Positions 20,800 through 29,610 are shown, counted from the stretch's first letter. The stretch: DNA of 39,704 nucleotides from an uncultured Bacillota bacterium (GCA_947168485.1 CAMVLZ010000001.1:1-39704); one strand, 5' to 3'. The notes: generated from the letters alone by a model not told the origin. Numbers and translations are program-made.

Positions 20800-21376
20800 A
20801 CAAAAAGAGAGAAAACTCATCAAATCAAGGCTTTGCGCTAACCTCAAAATGATTCGTAATCTCCCCAAACCAGTTTAACGAAGCAGAGATAATACCTACA
20901 TAACTATGTCACTGTTAACAACAAATCAATAATCATGTACATCATTACCAATTAAAGTAAAATTAGCTTTCTTCTACTTTAAGCTTCTTAAGATAGAATC
21001 CTATCCAGATCGTCTTATTTCAAATAGTAATGCATAAGCCTCACCAAACGCCCTAAACGAAACTGAAATAAAACCTTAGTAGCGAAACATAAATCATATA
21101 ATAATTAGATAATAAATCGCAAATTATAACCTTCACGCATCATTACCCACATACCTCAAATTAAACTATTAACATCAGCATGACAAATATAAACCTCGCG
21201 TACCAAAGTAAATATGTCTATTTATATCATTTCTAATAAAATAAACATATTCATATTGATACAATTCATAATTGTTTTAGCCAATATAGAATAATAATCA
21301 ATATATGAGTAGTAATACAGTCATAACTAACTAAGTATTATCGTAATCGATGATTACAATAACGTATCACTACTGT
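20800..21376 (-). ncRNA. Large structured noncoding RNA, ~577 nt (ROOL-like candidate)
   Basis: No ORF. Minus-strand promoter TTTACA-17 nt-TATAAA (21411-21383). Helices 21364-21374/21308-21318 (11 bp), 21352-21362/21338-21348 (11 bp) and 21239-21251/21211-21223 (13 bp) each contain one G-U wobble valid only on the minus strand; further hairpins at 21261-21275, 20992-21005, 20952-20982. U-rich 3' end near 20800 is approximate. Confidence 0.7.
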
Positions 21377-21382
21377 ACTTTA

Positions 21383-21411
21383 TTTATATCATATGGATAT
21401 TTATTTGTAAA
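21383..21411 (-). promoter_or_regulatory. Promoter of the large ncRNA
   Basis: -35 TTTACA (21411-21406), 17-nt spacer, -10 TATAAA (21388-21383); predicted start A at ~21376, the edge of the first helix. Confidence 0.65.
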
Positions 21412-21443
21412 TAGTTTTAATTATAAATTTAATTTTTTATTTA

Positions 21444-21459
21444 CACTTTACGTAAAGTG
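21444..21459. promoter_or_regulatory. 16-bp perfect palindrome CACTTTACGTAAAGTG between divergent promoters
   Basis: Perfect self-complement between the ncRNA promoter and the tRNA-Gly promoter. Confidence 0.5.
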
Positions 21460-21487
21460 ATTATTTTTTAATAAATTATTTTTTATC

Positions 21488-21515
21488 TTGACTTTTTATT
21501 TAAATACTGTATAAT
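21488..21515 (+). promoter_or_regulatory. tRNA-Gly promoter
   Basis: TTGACT, 16-nt spacer, TATAAT. Confidence 0.75.
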
Positions 21516-21574
21516 ATTACTTGTCTACTTGATTTAGTCAACTTGGTTGGAAGGCCAAGATGATTAAAATTTGT

Positions 21575-21648
21575 GCGGATGTAGTTTAATGGTAGAACCT
21601 CAGCCTTCCAAGCTGACTACGGGAGTTCGATTCTCCTCATCCGCTCCA
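21575..21648 (+). tRNA. tRNA-Gly(UCC); probable prophage attachment gene
   Basis: GCGGATG/CATCCGC acceptor, TCAGC-CTTCCAA-GCTGA anticodon arm, TTCGATT T-loop, encoded CCA. Confidence 0.95.
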
Positions 21649-21660
21649 GAAGAATATTAA

Positions 21661-21687
21661 ACTAGGTTATTATACCTAGTTTTTTTG
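21661..21687 (+). terminator. Rho-independent terminator of tRNA-Gly
   Basis: ACTAGGT-TATTAT-ACCTAGT followed by seven T. Confidence 0.85.
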
Positions 21688-21708
21688 CTGAAAAATATAG
21701 ATTACTTT

Positions 21709-21766
21709 ACACGTTAGAGTTTTGCTAGTCATTAGAATTAACTAACGTGTATCACACGTGTATCAC
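21709..21766. repeat. 11-bp tandem direct repeat plus inverted copy, candidate integrase arm sites
   Basis: ACGTGTATCAC at 21745-21755 and 21756-21766; inverted pair ACACGTTAG (21709-21717)/CTAACGTGT (21742-21750). Confidence 0.45.
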
Positions 21767-21924
21767 AAAAGTTGCATTAAAAATCTAAACTCATTATACT
21801 TTAGTTGTACTTATAAAGGTACATTACGGACTTAATTCACTCTCAAAGTGAAAATAAGCAAGAAGGTTAAATGCCTTCTTAATTTGGTAGATTATTCTTT
21901 CATAGAAAGACCCCCTTTCACAAA

Positions 21925-21955
21925 AGACTAGGTTTTTAAATACCTAGTCTATTTT
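21925..21955 (-). terminator. Terminator downstream of the endolysin
   Basis: Inverted repeat GACTAGGT...ACCTAGTC after the endolysin stop, with a T-rich flank. Confidence 0.55.
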
Positions 21956-22711
21956 TTATGCTACAATTAATTTTCCTTTTTTTAATTTATCTAACATTTG
22001 TATATTTTGTTTAGGAGAACCTACATAATTTTTAATACCATTTGCAGCTGCTATTTTCTTTCTATGTGTAAAAGAATTATCTATATTCATTGACTTTAAA
22101 GCGTCTGCTATTGATCCTGATTTACCTGTGTACTTTTTATAATAAGATATCTTTTTCTTTTTAGGTAAGTATTTCCACTTCTTGTTTAATCCTTTTATAA
22201 TTTTAGTATCATTCATATAGCAACTATCTTCTAATGAATATTCTTTAGGGAAACACCATATACCATATTTGTTCTTATGCCAATTACTTATAGTGTATTT
22301 TGCTTGTGCTATTTCTATATGACAATGTACTCCTGTACTTCTTGCTCCTCCACCTGCTTTAGAACCCATATTTCCTAATTGGTGTCCTTGAGGTACTATT
22401 TGTCCTATTCTAGCGTCAAAGGTTTCATCGTGAGCTGTCATAAATGTAGCATAGTCTACTCTACCATTCGCAAAATTAACTTTTGCCATACTTTGCCACA
22501 AACCTTGTCCGTTTGCTCTATCACTCCATATTAACTTGCAAGTACAAGGAGCGTAATAAGGGTATTTAACTCCTTTTTTTGCTCCTCTTATATCATATGC
22601 TTTTGTTCCTTTATGACTTCCTACTCCATAATCTTGTGTTATGTAAACGTCAGTAAAAGGACATAGAAAGTTTTCTCTTCCATTGCTTTTGCTAGTCTGT
22701 TGTTTCTTCTT
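21956..22711 (-). CDS. Endolysin with M23-like peptidase domain; proposed AAG start
   Basis: HKGTKAYDIRG and GVHCHIEIA zinc motifs; C-terminal wall-binding-like domain. The ATG at 22720 abuts the SD (TAGGAG-ATG, zero spacing); in-frame AAG at 22711 is 9 nt from AGGAG. Confidence 0.8.
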   Translation of the reverse strand, partial: KKKQQTSKSNGRENFLCPFTDVYITQDYGVGSHKGTKAYDIRGAKKGVKYPYYAPCTCKLIWSDRANGQGLWQSMAKVNFANGRVDYATFMTAHDETFDARIGQIVPQGHQLGNMGSKAGGGARSTGVHCHIEIAQAKYTISNWHKNKYGIWCFPKEYSLEDSCYMNDTKIIKGLNKKWKYLPKKKKISYYKKYTGKSGSIADALKSMNIDNSFTHRKKIAAANGIKNYVGSPKQNIQMLDKLKKGKLIVA

Positions 22712-22940
22712 CGTTATCATCTCCTACTGTATCAGAGGTGTAATCTACTTTATTGTAATTGATATTTGATATACCTGTAATTGCTCCAATAAATGTTGCG
22801 AAAGTAGATATAGTTAATATGATGACTTCAGTATCAAACTTATATATTTGTCCTAGACTTCCTATTAAAGTTATTAGAGCTGGTATAAATATCATTAATC
22901 CCCATTTGAAAATGTCATATATTATATTATTCATTCTCAT
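22692..22940 (-). CDS. Phage holin (Dp-1-like)
   Basis: IIYDIFKWGLMIFIPALITLIGSLGQIY plus second TM; SD GGAAGTGAGATT-ATG. Confidence 0.75.
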   Translation of the reverse strand: MRMNNIIYDIFKWGLMIFIPALITLIGSLGQIYKFDTEVIILTISTFATFIGAITGISNINYNKVDYTSDTVGDDNEEETTD

Positions 22941-22944
22941 AATC

Positions 22945-23190
22945 TCACTTCCTTTTTATTTCATTGATTTCATTTTGCATATTGTTAATGTTTTCTTCTA
23001 ACTTTGCTAATTTAATTCCAAAATTGTTGTGTACTTGTACTTTTTCATTTAACACTTTTACGTCTTCTTTTAAGTCATTAATCTTGTATTCAAACAATTC
23101 GTTGTTTGCTTTACTTGTTAAAATAGTTGCTACTATTGAAGGTATTGCTACACTTAATCCTGATATCAATGCTGTTATAATTCCGTTCTT
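22945..23190 (-). CDS. XhlA-like small membrane/coiled-coil lysis protein; proposed AAG start
   Basis: In-frame stop TAA just upstream, then AAAGGAGG-TATAAAA-AAG AAC GGA ATT; no ATG/GTG/TTG before a TTG 28 nt after the SD. Confidence 0.65.
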   Translation of the reverse strand, partial: KNGIITALISGLSVAIPSIVATILTSKANNELFEYKINDLKEDVKVLNEKVQVHNNFGIKLAKLEENINNMQNEINEIKRK

Positions 23191-23205
23191 TTTTATACCT
23201 CCTTT

Positions 23206-23790
23206 TTAATCTACCACTTCAACGGTTAGTTTAGTATATTGTCCTCCACCTACTACAACTGTTCCTGTTGCTCCTGAACGTACCGCAAGATCAATATAAT
23301 CTCCACTTGAAACTGGTACTAATATTTCAGTTATTGCTAAATTCATAAAGTTAGTTGCGTTTGTCCAACGGTTTGCTGCGGTTCCCATTATTGCTCCATT
23401 TCTTCTAATGTTTATTTCAATATCATTAGCAATTCCTCTAACTATTCCACAAGCACTAACCTTTACATAACTAACTCCACTTCCAATTGTTATTCTATGT
23501 GTTGAAGAATTAAATGTTAATTTACTTCCTATTGAAGCATTTAAAGTATTCATATTTAAAGTATAATATGTCCATGCTGTTCCTATACTTACGTCAGTGT
23601 TAGCACTTAATCCTACTGTAATTATATTTTTGTCATATACTTCAGTTTCAACATTTTCTAATTCGGTTGCGTTTGCATTTATTATATTTTTTATTTCGTT
23701 TAGATCACTAGCATTGCATTTATTTATATCAGCTACATTGCTATTTGTGTTTATTGCTACTTTATCTGAATATGATATTCTTTGTGCCTT
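23206..23790 (-). CDS. Baseplate/receptor-binding-like protein; proposed AAG start
   Basis: Beta-rich C-terminal domain; ATG at 23799 abuts the SD AGGAG; AAG at 23790 is 9 nt from it. Confidence 0.6.
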   Translation of the reverse strand, partial: KAQRISYSDKVAINTNSNVADINKCNASDLNEIKNIINANATELENVETEVYDKNIITVGLSANTDVSIGTAWTYYTLNMNTLNASIGSKLTFNSSTHRITIGSGVSYVKVSACGIVRGIANDIEINIRRNGAIMGTAANRWTNATNFMNLAITEILVPVSSGDYIDLAVRSGATGTVVVGGGQYTKLTVEVVD

Positions 23791-23802
23791 AATAATCATC
23801 TC

Positions 23803-25767
23803 CTATTCTATTCTTAACTTTTGTGTTAAGGTGTAATAATTTCCAATTGATAAATTAGAAGCGTCTATTGTCATATATGTTTGACTATTATCACTTGAAT
23901 TAATATCTATTGTATCTATTGCTTTTTCAATATAAATTGTATCTGTTATTGTATAGTCAGTTGTATCGTTTTGTATAATATCTAATCCATATAAACTGAT
24001 AGTTCCGTCATTCCAATTTATTTGTATATTTCCTATCTTTTTACTATTCATAGTGCTTTCTCCAAAGTTGTTAGCTGTATTATTTATATTTGTATTTATG
24101 TTTGTTGCAGTTTGTTGATATTGTATATTTGTATCTTCATCTATTACATTTATTGTATTTATGAAGTTTACATAAAGTGTTTCATATATGTTTTTATTAA
24201 TAATATTATTATCTGTGTTCAATATAATATTAGTTAATCCATACAATTCTTTATCTTTTATATTAATGCCGTTCAACATAGTGTTTGGAACTTCAACAGT
24301 TGAGGTAGTAGTATTTTTAAAAGTTGTTAGATTATACAAATTTCTACCAAATACAATGTTATTATCACTATTATATAGAACACTAGAATGTGGAATTAAA
24401 GAATTATAATTGATATAACTAGTTCCATTGTAATTAAGATTATTATATATTTCTTTTATAATTTTTATGTTGAAGAATGTCCTTCTAAAGTTTTGTGATA
24501 TAAGAGAACTAGACACAATATTATAAATATTAAATGAATAAACCATAGTATATTCCATTACATATTTTTGATTACTTGCTATTTGTATTGGTTCCCATAT
24601 ATCATTTTCTAATCTTTGATAATTAATATCAGCAGTATTATTTGAATAATTAAAGTTGTTGCAATACCACAAATATAATTCTCCGTTCAAACTATTAATA
24701 AATATTCCTTCACGGGACGTGTTATAGTCGAAATTGCCTATATTTTTTATATATATTTCTTTTAATTCATTTGTACTATATGTATATTTATATAATCCCA
24801 CATATCTTGGTATAACTTCGGGAGACCACCTTTGATTATTGATAACAAAATATACATTGTCATAATCTATAAAACTAACCTGGTTTCTCATTGCTACACT
24901 ATCAACATAAGGTCTTATTTCTTCCCTTTCTGATAAAATTTCTGTCAATGTGGTTCCGTCCCAGGAATACGCTGTAATTGGATCAACATTTTTTGTTATT
25001 ATTGCCCTAAAACTTGCATTATCGTCATTATCAAAATATACATTTATTCCTCCATATAAGTAAGAAACGTAAGCAGTTGATACTTTTTGCGACCATTCAT
25101 TGCTAGAACCTACATTTATTGTTAAATTAATTATTCTAACCCCTTCATAATATATATTGTTTCTACTTGTAGACGTTTTTCCTGCTATTATATAATGAGA
25201 AGCTGTTGGGTTTTTTACTATATCAATACAAAAAATATTTTTATAAGCGTCTGGAAAATTATATGATTTTCTTAAACTTACACTATAATCATTGTTATAG
25301 TCAGGTGCTGAAACATTATTTAACATTATAATTCTTTTTGGGTTTGTTGTGATATTATCAGTTCCTGTTGGTAGTGCAAATATTGTACTATCTACACCAA
25401 CAAAAGTTCCGTCTTCAATTTGTATCATTTTTTGAATAGGTCTTAACAACGTGCCACTTGAAAACTCATATATTGTTTTTATAGGTTTCATATTTTGATC
25501 TAACACCATTATAAAACCTCTACTATCATTTAATGCTGTTTTCCCTTCAGGAACATATCCTCCATATAAAATAAAATTACCATTTGTAGTTGACTGAATT
25601 ACGTCCATTGGCATAAAATTTGTATAATTTTCTTCTGGTATAAATCCAGCAAATTCAGTTCTTAAAATATTGTTAATTTCATCTAAATTCTGACGTTCAT
25701 CTGGTGCTGTTGTTGATATATTTCCTGTTATATATTCGCCTAACAACTCTTTATAATCATTTGTCTT
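23803..25767 (-). CDS. Tail fiber/tip protein; proposed AAG start
   Basis: Large ORF after the tail-associated gene. TTG at 25746 lacks a spaced SD; frame extends upstream through AAG ACA AAT GAT TAT AAA GAG, with AGGTGG-7 nt-AAG. Confidence 0.6.
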   Translation of the reverse strand, partial: KTNDYKELLGEYITGNISTTAPDERQNLDEINNILRTEFAGFIPEENYTNFMPMDVIQSTTNGNFILYGGYVPEGKTALNDSRGFIMVLDQNMKPIKTIYEFSSGTLLRPIQKMIQIEDGTFVGVDSTIFALPTGTDNITTNPKRIIMLNNVSAPDYNNDYSVSLRKSYNFPDAYKNIFCIDIVKNPTASHYIIAGKTSTSRNNIYYEGVRIINLTINVGSSNEWSQKVSTAYVSYLYGGINVYFDNDDNASFRAIITKNVDPITAYSWDGTTLTEILSEREEIRPYVDSVAMRNQVSFIDYDNVYFVINNQRWSPEVIPRYVGLYKYTYSTNELKEIYIKNIGNFDYNTSREGIFINSLNGELYLWYCNNFNYSNNTADINYQRLENDIWEPIQIASNQKYVMEYTMVYSFNIYNIVSSSLISQNFRRTFFNIKIIKEIYNNLNYNGTSYINYNSLIPHSSVLYNSDNNIVFGRNLYNLTTFKNTTTSTVEVPNTMLNGINIKDKELYGLTNIILNTDNNIINKNIYETLYVNFINTINVIDEDTNIQYQQTATNINTNINNTANNFGESTMNSKKIGNIQINWNDGTISLYGLDIIQNDTTDYTITDTIYIEKAIDTIDINSSDNSQTYMTIDASNLSIGNYYTLTQKLRIE

Positions 25768-25778
25768 ATTACCACCAC

Positions 25779-27254
25779 CTAATTTATAAATGGAGAATTC
25801 AATATAGAGTTCAATGTGTTATCTCCAGTTATTGTTGCTTCTTGTAAATTAGTATCATAGAATATTACATTTGCTATATTTTCTATATCTATATTTCTAT
25901 CTACAAATTCTCCTTCTCCTATATTTCCACCATTTTTTGCTCTTTGGTTATCAAAGTAATTTATAGCATTCTCACAATTGAAGTTAGAACTTAATTCATA
26001 AGTATAGAATATTGTATCAACTGTTGAAATAATGTTGATAGTCTTTTTCTTTACTAAATATGTTGTTGATAGTTCTTGCAATGGTGCTTCAAATTCAACA
26101 ACTTGTCCTATATTCCATGTGTTTTGCGTGCTTTCAATTTTCAATAATATTTCAGGTGTCCCCTTGAATTGAATATATGCTTGTCCTATTCTTTGTAATT
26201 CGCTACTTGTCGTTGCATCATTTCTATTTTCATATCGTGCAACAATACCATTTCTTCCTGTTGCTGTTGCTATTCTATTTGTTTCAATTGTATTTGTTAT
26301 AATTTGTCTTCCTTTTATTATTGGAGTATATCTTATTACTATTATTTGTCCTGCACTTAATATTCCGTCACTATCGAAATGTGTTTCTCCTGGAGTATAA
26401 TAAAAGTCTGCATATTGCCCTAAATTATGTTCTTTTTGTGTTATAAAAGATTTTTCAACACCATTTACTGTTATACTTTCTATTTGCCCTATTTTTTGTT
26501 CGGTGTCGAATTGAGTTTTATAACCGTCAGCAAGTATCGTTTCAGCTTGACTAATACTACCAAAAACTTCATCAGAAGTCATTACTTGCTTATTTCTATA
26601 ATCATTTGTTGAATAACTAAAAGTTAAATCATTTATTCCATAGTTTTCAAAGAATTCATTTGTATATTCTATTTTTGTTCCTTCTGGCATTAATGAAGGA
26701 TCATAGAAGTCTATTGCTACTGTGTTTTCATCTATCATTCTAGTAGTCCATTTTGACTGTGTTATATCAGCTAAATAATTAAATACGTCATAAGCTGTTT
26801 TTTCTAATGTTGAATAAGTCCCTATAATATCATTAGCACCTAATATATTAATATTCCCTAATGTAAAACCATAATTAGAAATTGTATTTACTATTCTATT
26901 TATTGCTTCTTCTACTGTTGTATTTGTTAATACGAAGTCTAGTGTTTCTCCTTGACTTAAGAAGTCTTTAAAATCTAGTATTTGCAAACTACAATAATGA
27001 GGGTATCTAGGATTTAAACTAATTTCTCCTGTATTACGCGCAATTCCACAAAATATTAATGTATCATCATCATAGATTAAACATTTACTATAATCAGGTG
27101 GGTAATAAAATCTTGAAACATAATCTTTATCATTTTCCCAACTTTTAGGAAATACATTATTAAGGATTACAGAGGAAGTATTAAGCATTTCTTCTACTAT
27201 AACAATATTTTTGTCGCATAATACTTCTTCATTGTTTATAAATATTTTTACCAT
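25779..27254 (-). CDS. Tail-associated (Dit/Tal-like) protein
   Basis: Follows tape measure; GGAGG-7 nt-ATG start. Confidence 0.6.
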   Translation of the reverse strand: MVKIFINNEEVLCDKNIVIVEEMLNTSSVILNNVFPKSWENDKDYVSRFYYPPDYSKCLIYDDDTLIFCGIARNTGEISLNPRYPHYCSLQILDFKDFLSQGETLDFVLTNTTVEEAINRIVNTISNYGFTLGNINILGANDIIGTYSTLEKTAYDVFNYLADITQSKWTTRMIDENTVAIDFYDPSLMPEGTKIEYTNEFFENYGINDLTFSYSTNDYRNKQVMTSDEVFGSISQAETILADGYKTQFDTEQKIGQIESITVNGVEKSFITQKEHNLGQYADFYYTPGETHFDSDGILSAGQIIVIRYTPIIKGRQIITNTIETNRIATATGRNGIVARYENRNDATTSSELQRIGQAYIQFKGTPEILLKIESTQNTWNIGQVVEFEAPLQELSTTYLVKKKTINIISTVDTIFYTYELSSNFNCENAINYFDNQRAKNGGNIGEGEFVDRNIDIENIANVIFYDTNLQEATITGDNTLNSILNSPFIN

Positions 27255-27257
27255 ATA

Positions 27258-29072
27258 CTAACCTCCATAACCATAATTGTAATCATTCTTTGCTCCACCA
27301 GAGAATGTTTTTATTTTTGATACTACTTGTCCTAATGGATCAGTTTCAACATTTACGTTATTAACCACATTTACGTTAGGACTTAATGTATTATTCATTG
27401 TTCCTGTCATACTAGGACTTAAATTAAACATACCATTAATTGCTTTATCTAATTCAGGTCGCATTTTTTCTAATCCTTCAGTATAACCTAACATTGAAAA
27501 TCTACCAATAATTGCAAACTCTTTTGACGGAGAATGAATACCTAGAACATTTTTCATACCTTTTAAAATACTTTTTCCTAGTCCTTTGAATTTATTTATT
27601 ACATAATCTTTCATATCTTTTGCACCATTCCAAAGTCCTTTTATAATATTTTTACCCACGTCTTTCATTTTTGAGAATTCCTTTTTCAAAGCACTAACAA
27701 TATTTGTTATAATCTTCGGAACATTTCTAACCAATGTTGGAATACCCTTGATAATTCCACTCCACAATTTCATAGGAATTTGAATTGCAGCAGCTGCCAA
27801 TTTTGGAAATGCCCTGATTAAAGCACCAACCAATTTTATTATTATAATAGGCGCTTTTTGTTGCAATACTGGAATAGTTGCGATTATTCCGTCAATTAAT
27901 GCGAATATAATTTTTATTCCTAAATCGATAACTAAATCAATGTTCTCTAGCAACTTCATTAATGCGTCTAAAAGTGTTGAAATAACCATAGGAATAAGCG
28001 TTGGAATTATCTTGATTAGAGCATTTATTACCTTTATTGTCATACTTATCATCATACTGATTATAGTAGGTAATGACTTGACTAAAATATTCAAAATGCT
28101 TGGCAATGCAGAAATTAAACCTGTCATTAATGCGCTAACTGATGATATTAACGAAGGTAAAAGTCTATTAATAAACGAAGGCAAACTTTTTGTTATTATT
28201 GTAATTAATCTAGGTAATACCTTCGCAACCCCAACCATTGCTTTTTCAATTATAGGTATTAAATTATTTGCGAATGTTCCAGCTGCACCAACAAATTGAT
28301 CTATGAGTTTGTCTAGGTTCGCTCCGTCTTTTGAAAAACCTGCGATTAAGTTTTCCCACGTTGCTTTCATCATATTCATAGAACCTTGTATTGTTTGACT
28401 TGCTTCTTTTTCGGTTCTATTTAATGCTCCTGCTGCTTTAACATAATGTTGAATAACGTCTAGTATTTGATCGTTTGTTAGTTCTGAAGTATCTTTTATA
28501 TTTTTATTCAAAACTCCACTCTTGTTTGCTGCTTCTATGAAACCTTCTTTAGTCCCTTTGATACCTACATTTAAGTTATCTAAATATGAATAAGTTCCTT
28601 TTAACGCCCAATTTATTGCACCTTGATATTGTTCTACTGTTCCACCATAGGTATTATATAAGTCAGAAGACATTTGTATCATTTTGTTTGTATATTCAAT
28701 AGCATTTGCATTTTTACCTATTCCATTATTAATAATAGAATAAGATCCTTCGAATGCTTTTAAATATTCGTTTTGTGATAGTGTTAAGTTCTTATATGCT
28801 TCTTCACTCATTTTTGCTACTTTTTGCATATTTTGTGAACCCTTACCAAATAATGCCTCTAGTCCACCATTTAATTGCTCGAATTCTGAATATGCTTGAA
28901 CTGATTTTTTAACAAGTCCTGTTATCGCAGCAGTTGCTACTACTGTTCCAGCAACAACACTTTTTCCTATTAAAGAACCTATTCCTCCTAACTTACCTTT
29001 TATTTTAGTAAGTTTGCTGTCCATATCTTTGCTTTCGCCTTTAAAGTAAAATACTACTGAACCACCATTCTT
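27258..29072 (-). CDS. Tape measure protein; proposed AAG start
   Basis: Hydrophobic helical repeats, IKGLWNGAKDMKDYV. Frame extends 16 codons upstream of the annotated ATG (KNGGSVVFYFKGESKD) to AAG located GGAGG-7 nt-AAG. Confidence 0.85.
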   Translation of the reverse strand, partial: KNGGSVVFYFKGESKDMDSKLTKIKGKLGGIGSLIGKSVVAGTVVATAAITGLVKKSVQAYSEFEQLNGGLEALFGKGSQNMQKVAKMSEEAYKNLTLSQNEYLKAFEGSYSIINNGIGKNANAIEYTNKMIQMSSDLYNTYGGTVEQYQGAINWALKGTYSYLDNLNVGIKGTKEGFIEAANKSGVLNKNIKDTSELTNDQILDVIQHYVKAAGALNRTEKEASQTIQGSMNMMKATWENLIAGFSKDGANLDKLIDQFVGAAGTFANNLIPIIEKAMVGVAKVLPRLITIITKSLPSFINRLLPSLISSVSALMTGLISALPSILNILVKSLPTIISMMISMTIKVINALIKIIPTLIPMVISTLLDALMKLLENIDLVIDLGIKIIFALIDGIIATIPVLQQKAPIIIIKLVGALIRAFPKLAAAAIQIPMKLWSGIIKGIPTLVRNVPKIITNIVSALKKEFSKMKDVGKNIIKGLWNGAKDMKDYVINKFKGLGKSILKGMKNVLGIHSPSKEFAIIGRFSMLGYTEGLEKMRPELDKAINGMFNLSPSMTGTMNNTLSPNVNVVNNVNVETDPLGQVVSKIKTFSGGAKNDYNYGYGG

Positions 29073-29091
29073 ATGTATTCCTCCTTTCTTT

Positions 29092-29130
29092 AAAAAAATA
29101 AGAGTTAAGAGTTCTACCTCCTAACTCTTT
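29092..29130 (-). terminator. Terminator/attenuator between major tail protein and tape measure
   Basis: Minus: AAGAGTTA...TAACTCTT then ATTTTTTT. Confidence 0.6.
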
Positions 29131-29141
29131 AAGAGTTTCTA

Positions 29142-29609
29142 TTAACCTGCTGTTGCAGTTCCTATTAAAGTCATTTCGAAAGAGAATTCGCTAACGTCTT
29201 CAGCAGCTCCTCCTAAATCGCTTAATGATAGATTTACGTCCGCAGTATAAGTAGTATAAGATAATGCGCTATTTTCTACTGCTGTTAATAAATCAAATTT
29301 AATTTCAACATTGTTGAATTGTTCTATTGTACCTTCACTTAATAAAGTGTGTACTTTTCCTAATAATGCTAAATCTCCTGCGTTATTTGCATCTAGTTTT
29401 AGTGTTCCTGATAATACAACACTAGCACCAGTAATTAAACGTCTTTGAAGTGCGTCACAATAAACGTAGAAGTCTTGTGTTTCTAAATCAGTATCAATTC
29501 CTACTTCTGAAGTAGTACATACTTTACTCCATACAGGAGTTGCAGTTGTACCAGTATTAATTGATAAATCTTTAATTAATTGTCTATTTGATATAAAGAA
29601 ATTTGCCTT
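29142..29609 (-). CDS. Major tail protein; proposed AAG start
   Basis: Position and beta-rich composition. Track start GTG at 29624 lies inside the SD (GTGAGGAGG); GGAGG-AATAGT-AAG GCA AAT TTC. Confidence 0.7.
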   Translation of the reverse strand, partial: KANFFISNRQLIKDLSINTGTTATPVWSKVCTTSEVGIDTDLETQDFYVYCDALQRRLITGASVVLSGTLKLDANNAGDLALLGKVHTLLSEGTIEQFNNVEIKFDLLTAVENSALSYTTYTADVNLSLSDLGGAAEDVSEFSFEMTLIGTATAG

Positions 29610-29610
29610 A

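Noticed and set aside
20800-21376. RNase P RNA, tmRNA or a group I/II intron
   Set aside because: No GAGGAAAGTCC-type RNase P core, no tmRNA tRNA-like ends, no domain V-like motif.
22945-23190. ATA/ATT as the non-canonical start codon class
   Set aside because: ATA or ATT is present near some of the starts but at inconsistent spacing (1-5 nt or >15 nt) and not in frame for the major tail protein; AAG is the only codon shared by all nine at 6-9 nt.
25768-25860. Programmed -1 frameshift joining 25779-27254 to the tail fiber ORF
   Set aside because: The frames overlap, but no slippery heptamer is evident (CCATTTATAAATTAG) and an SD-spaced AAG explains the start.
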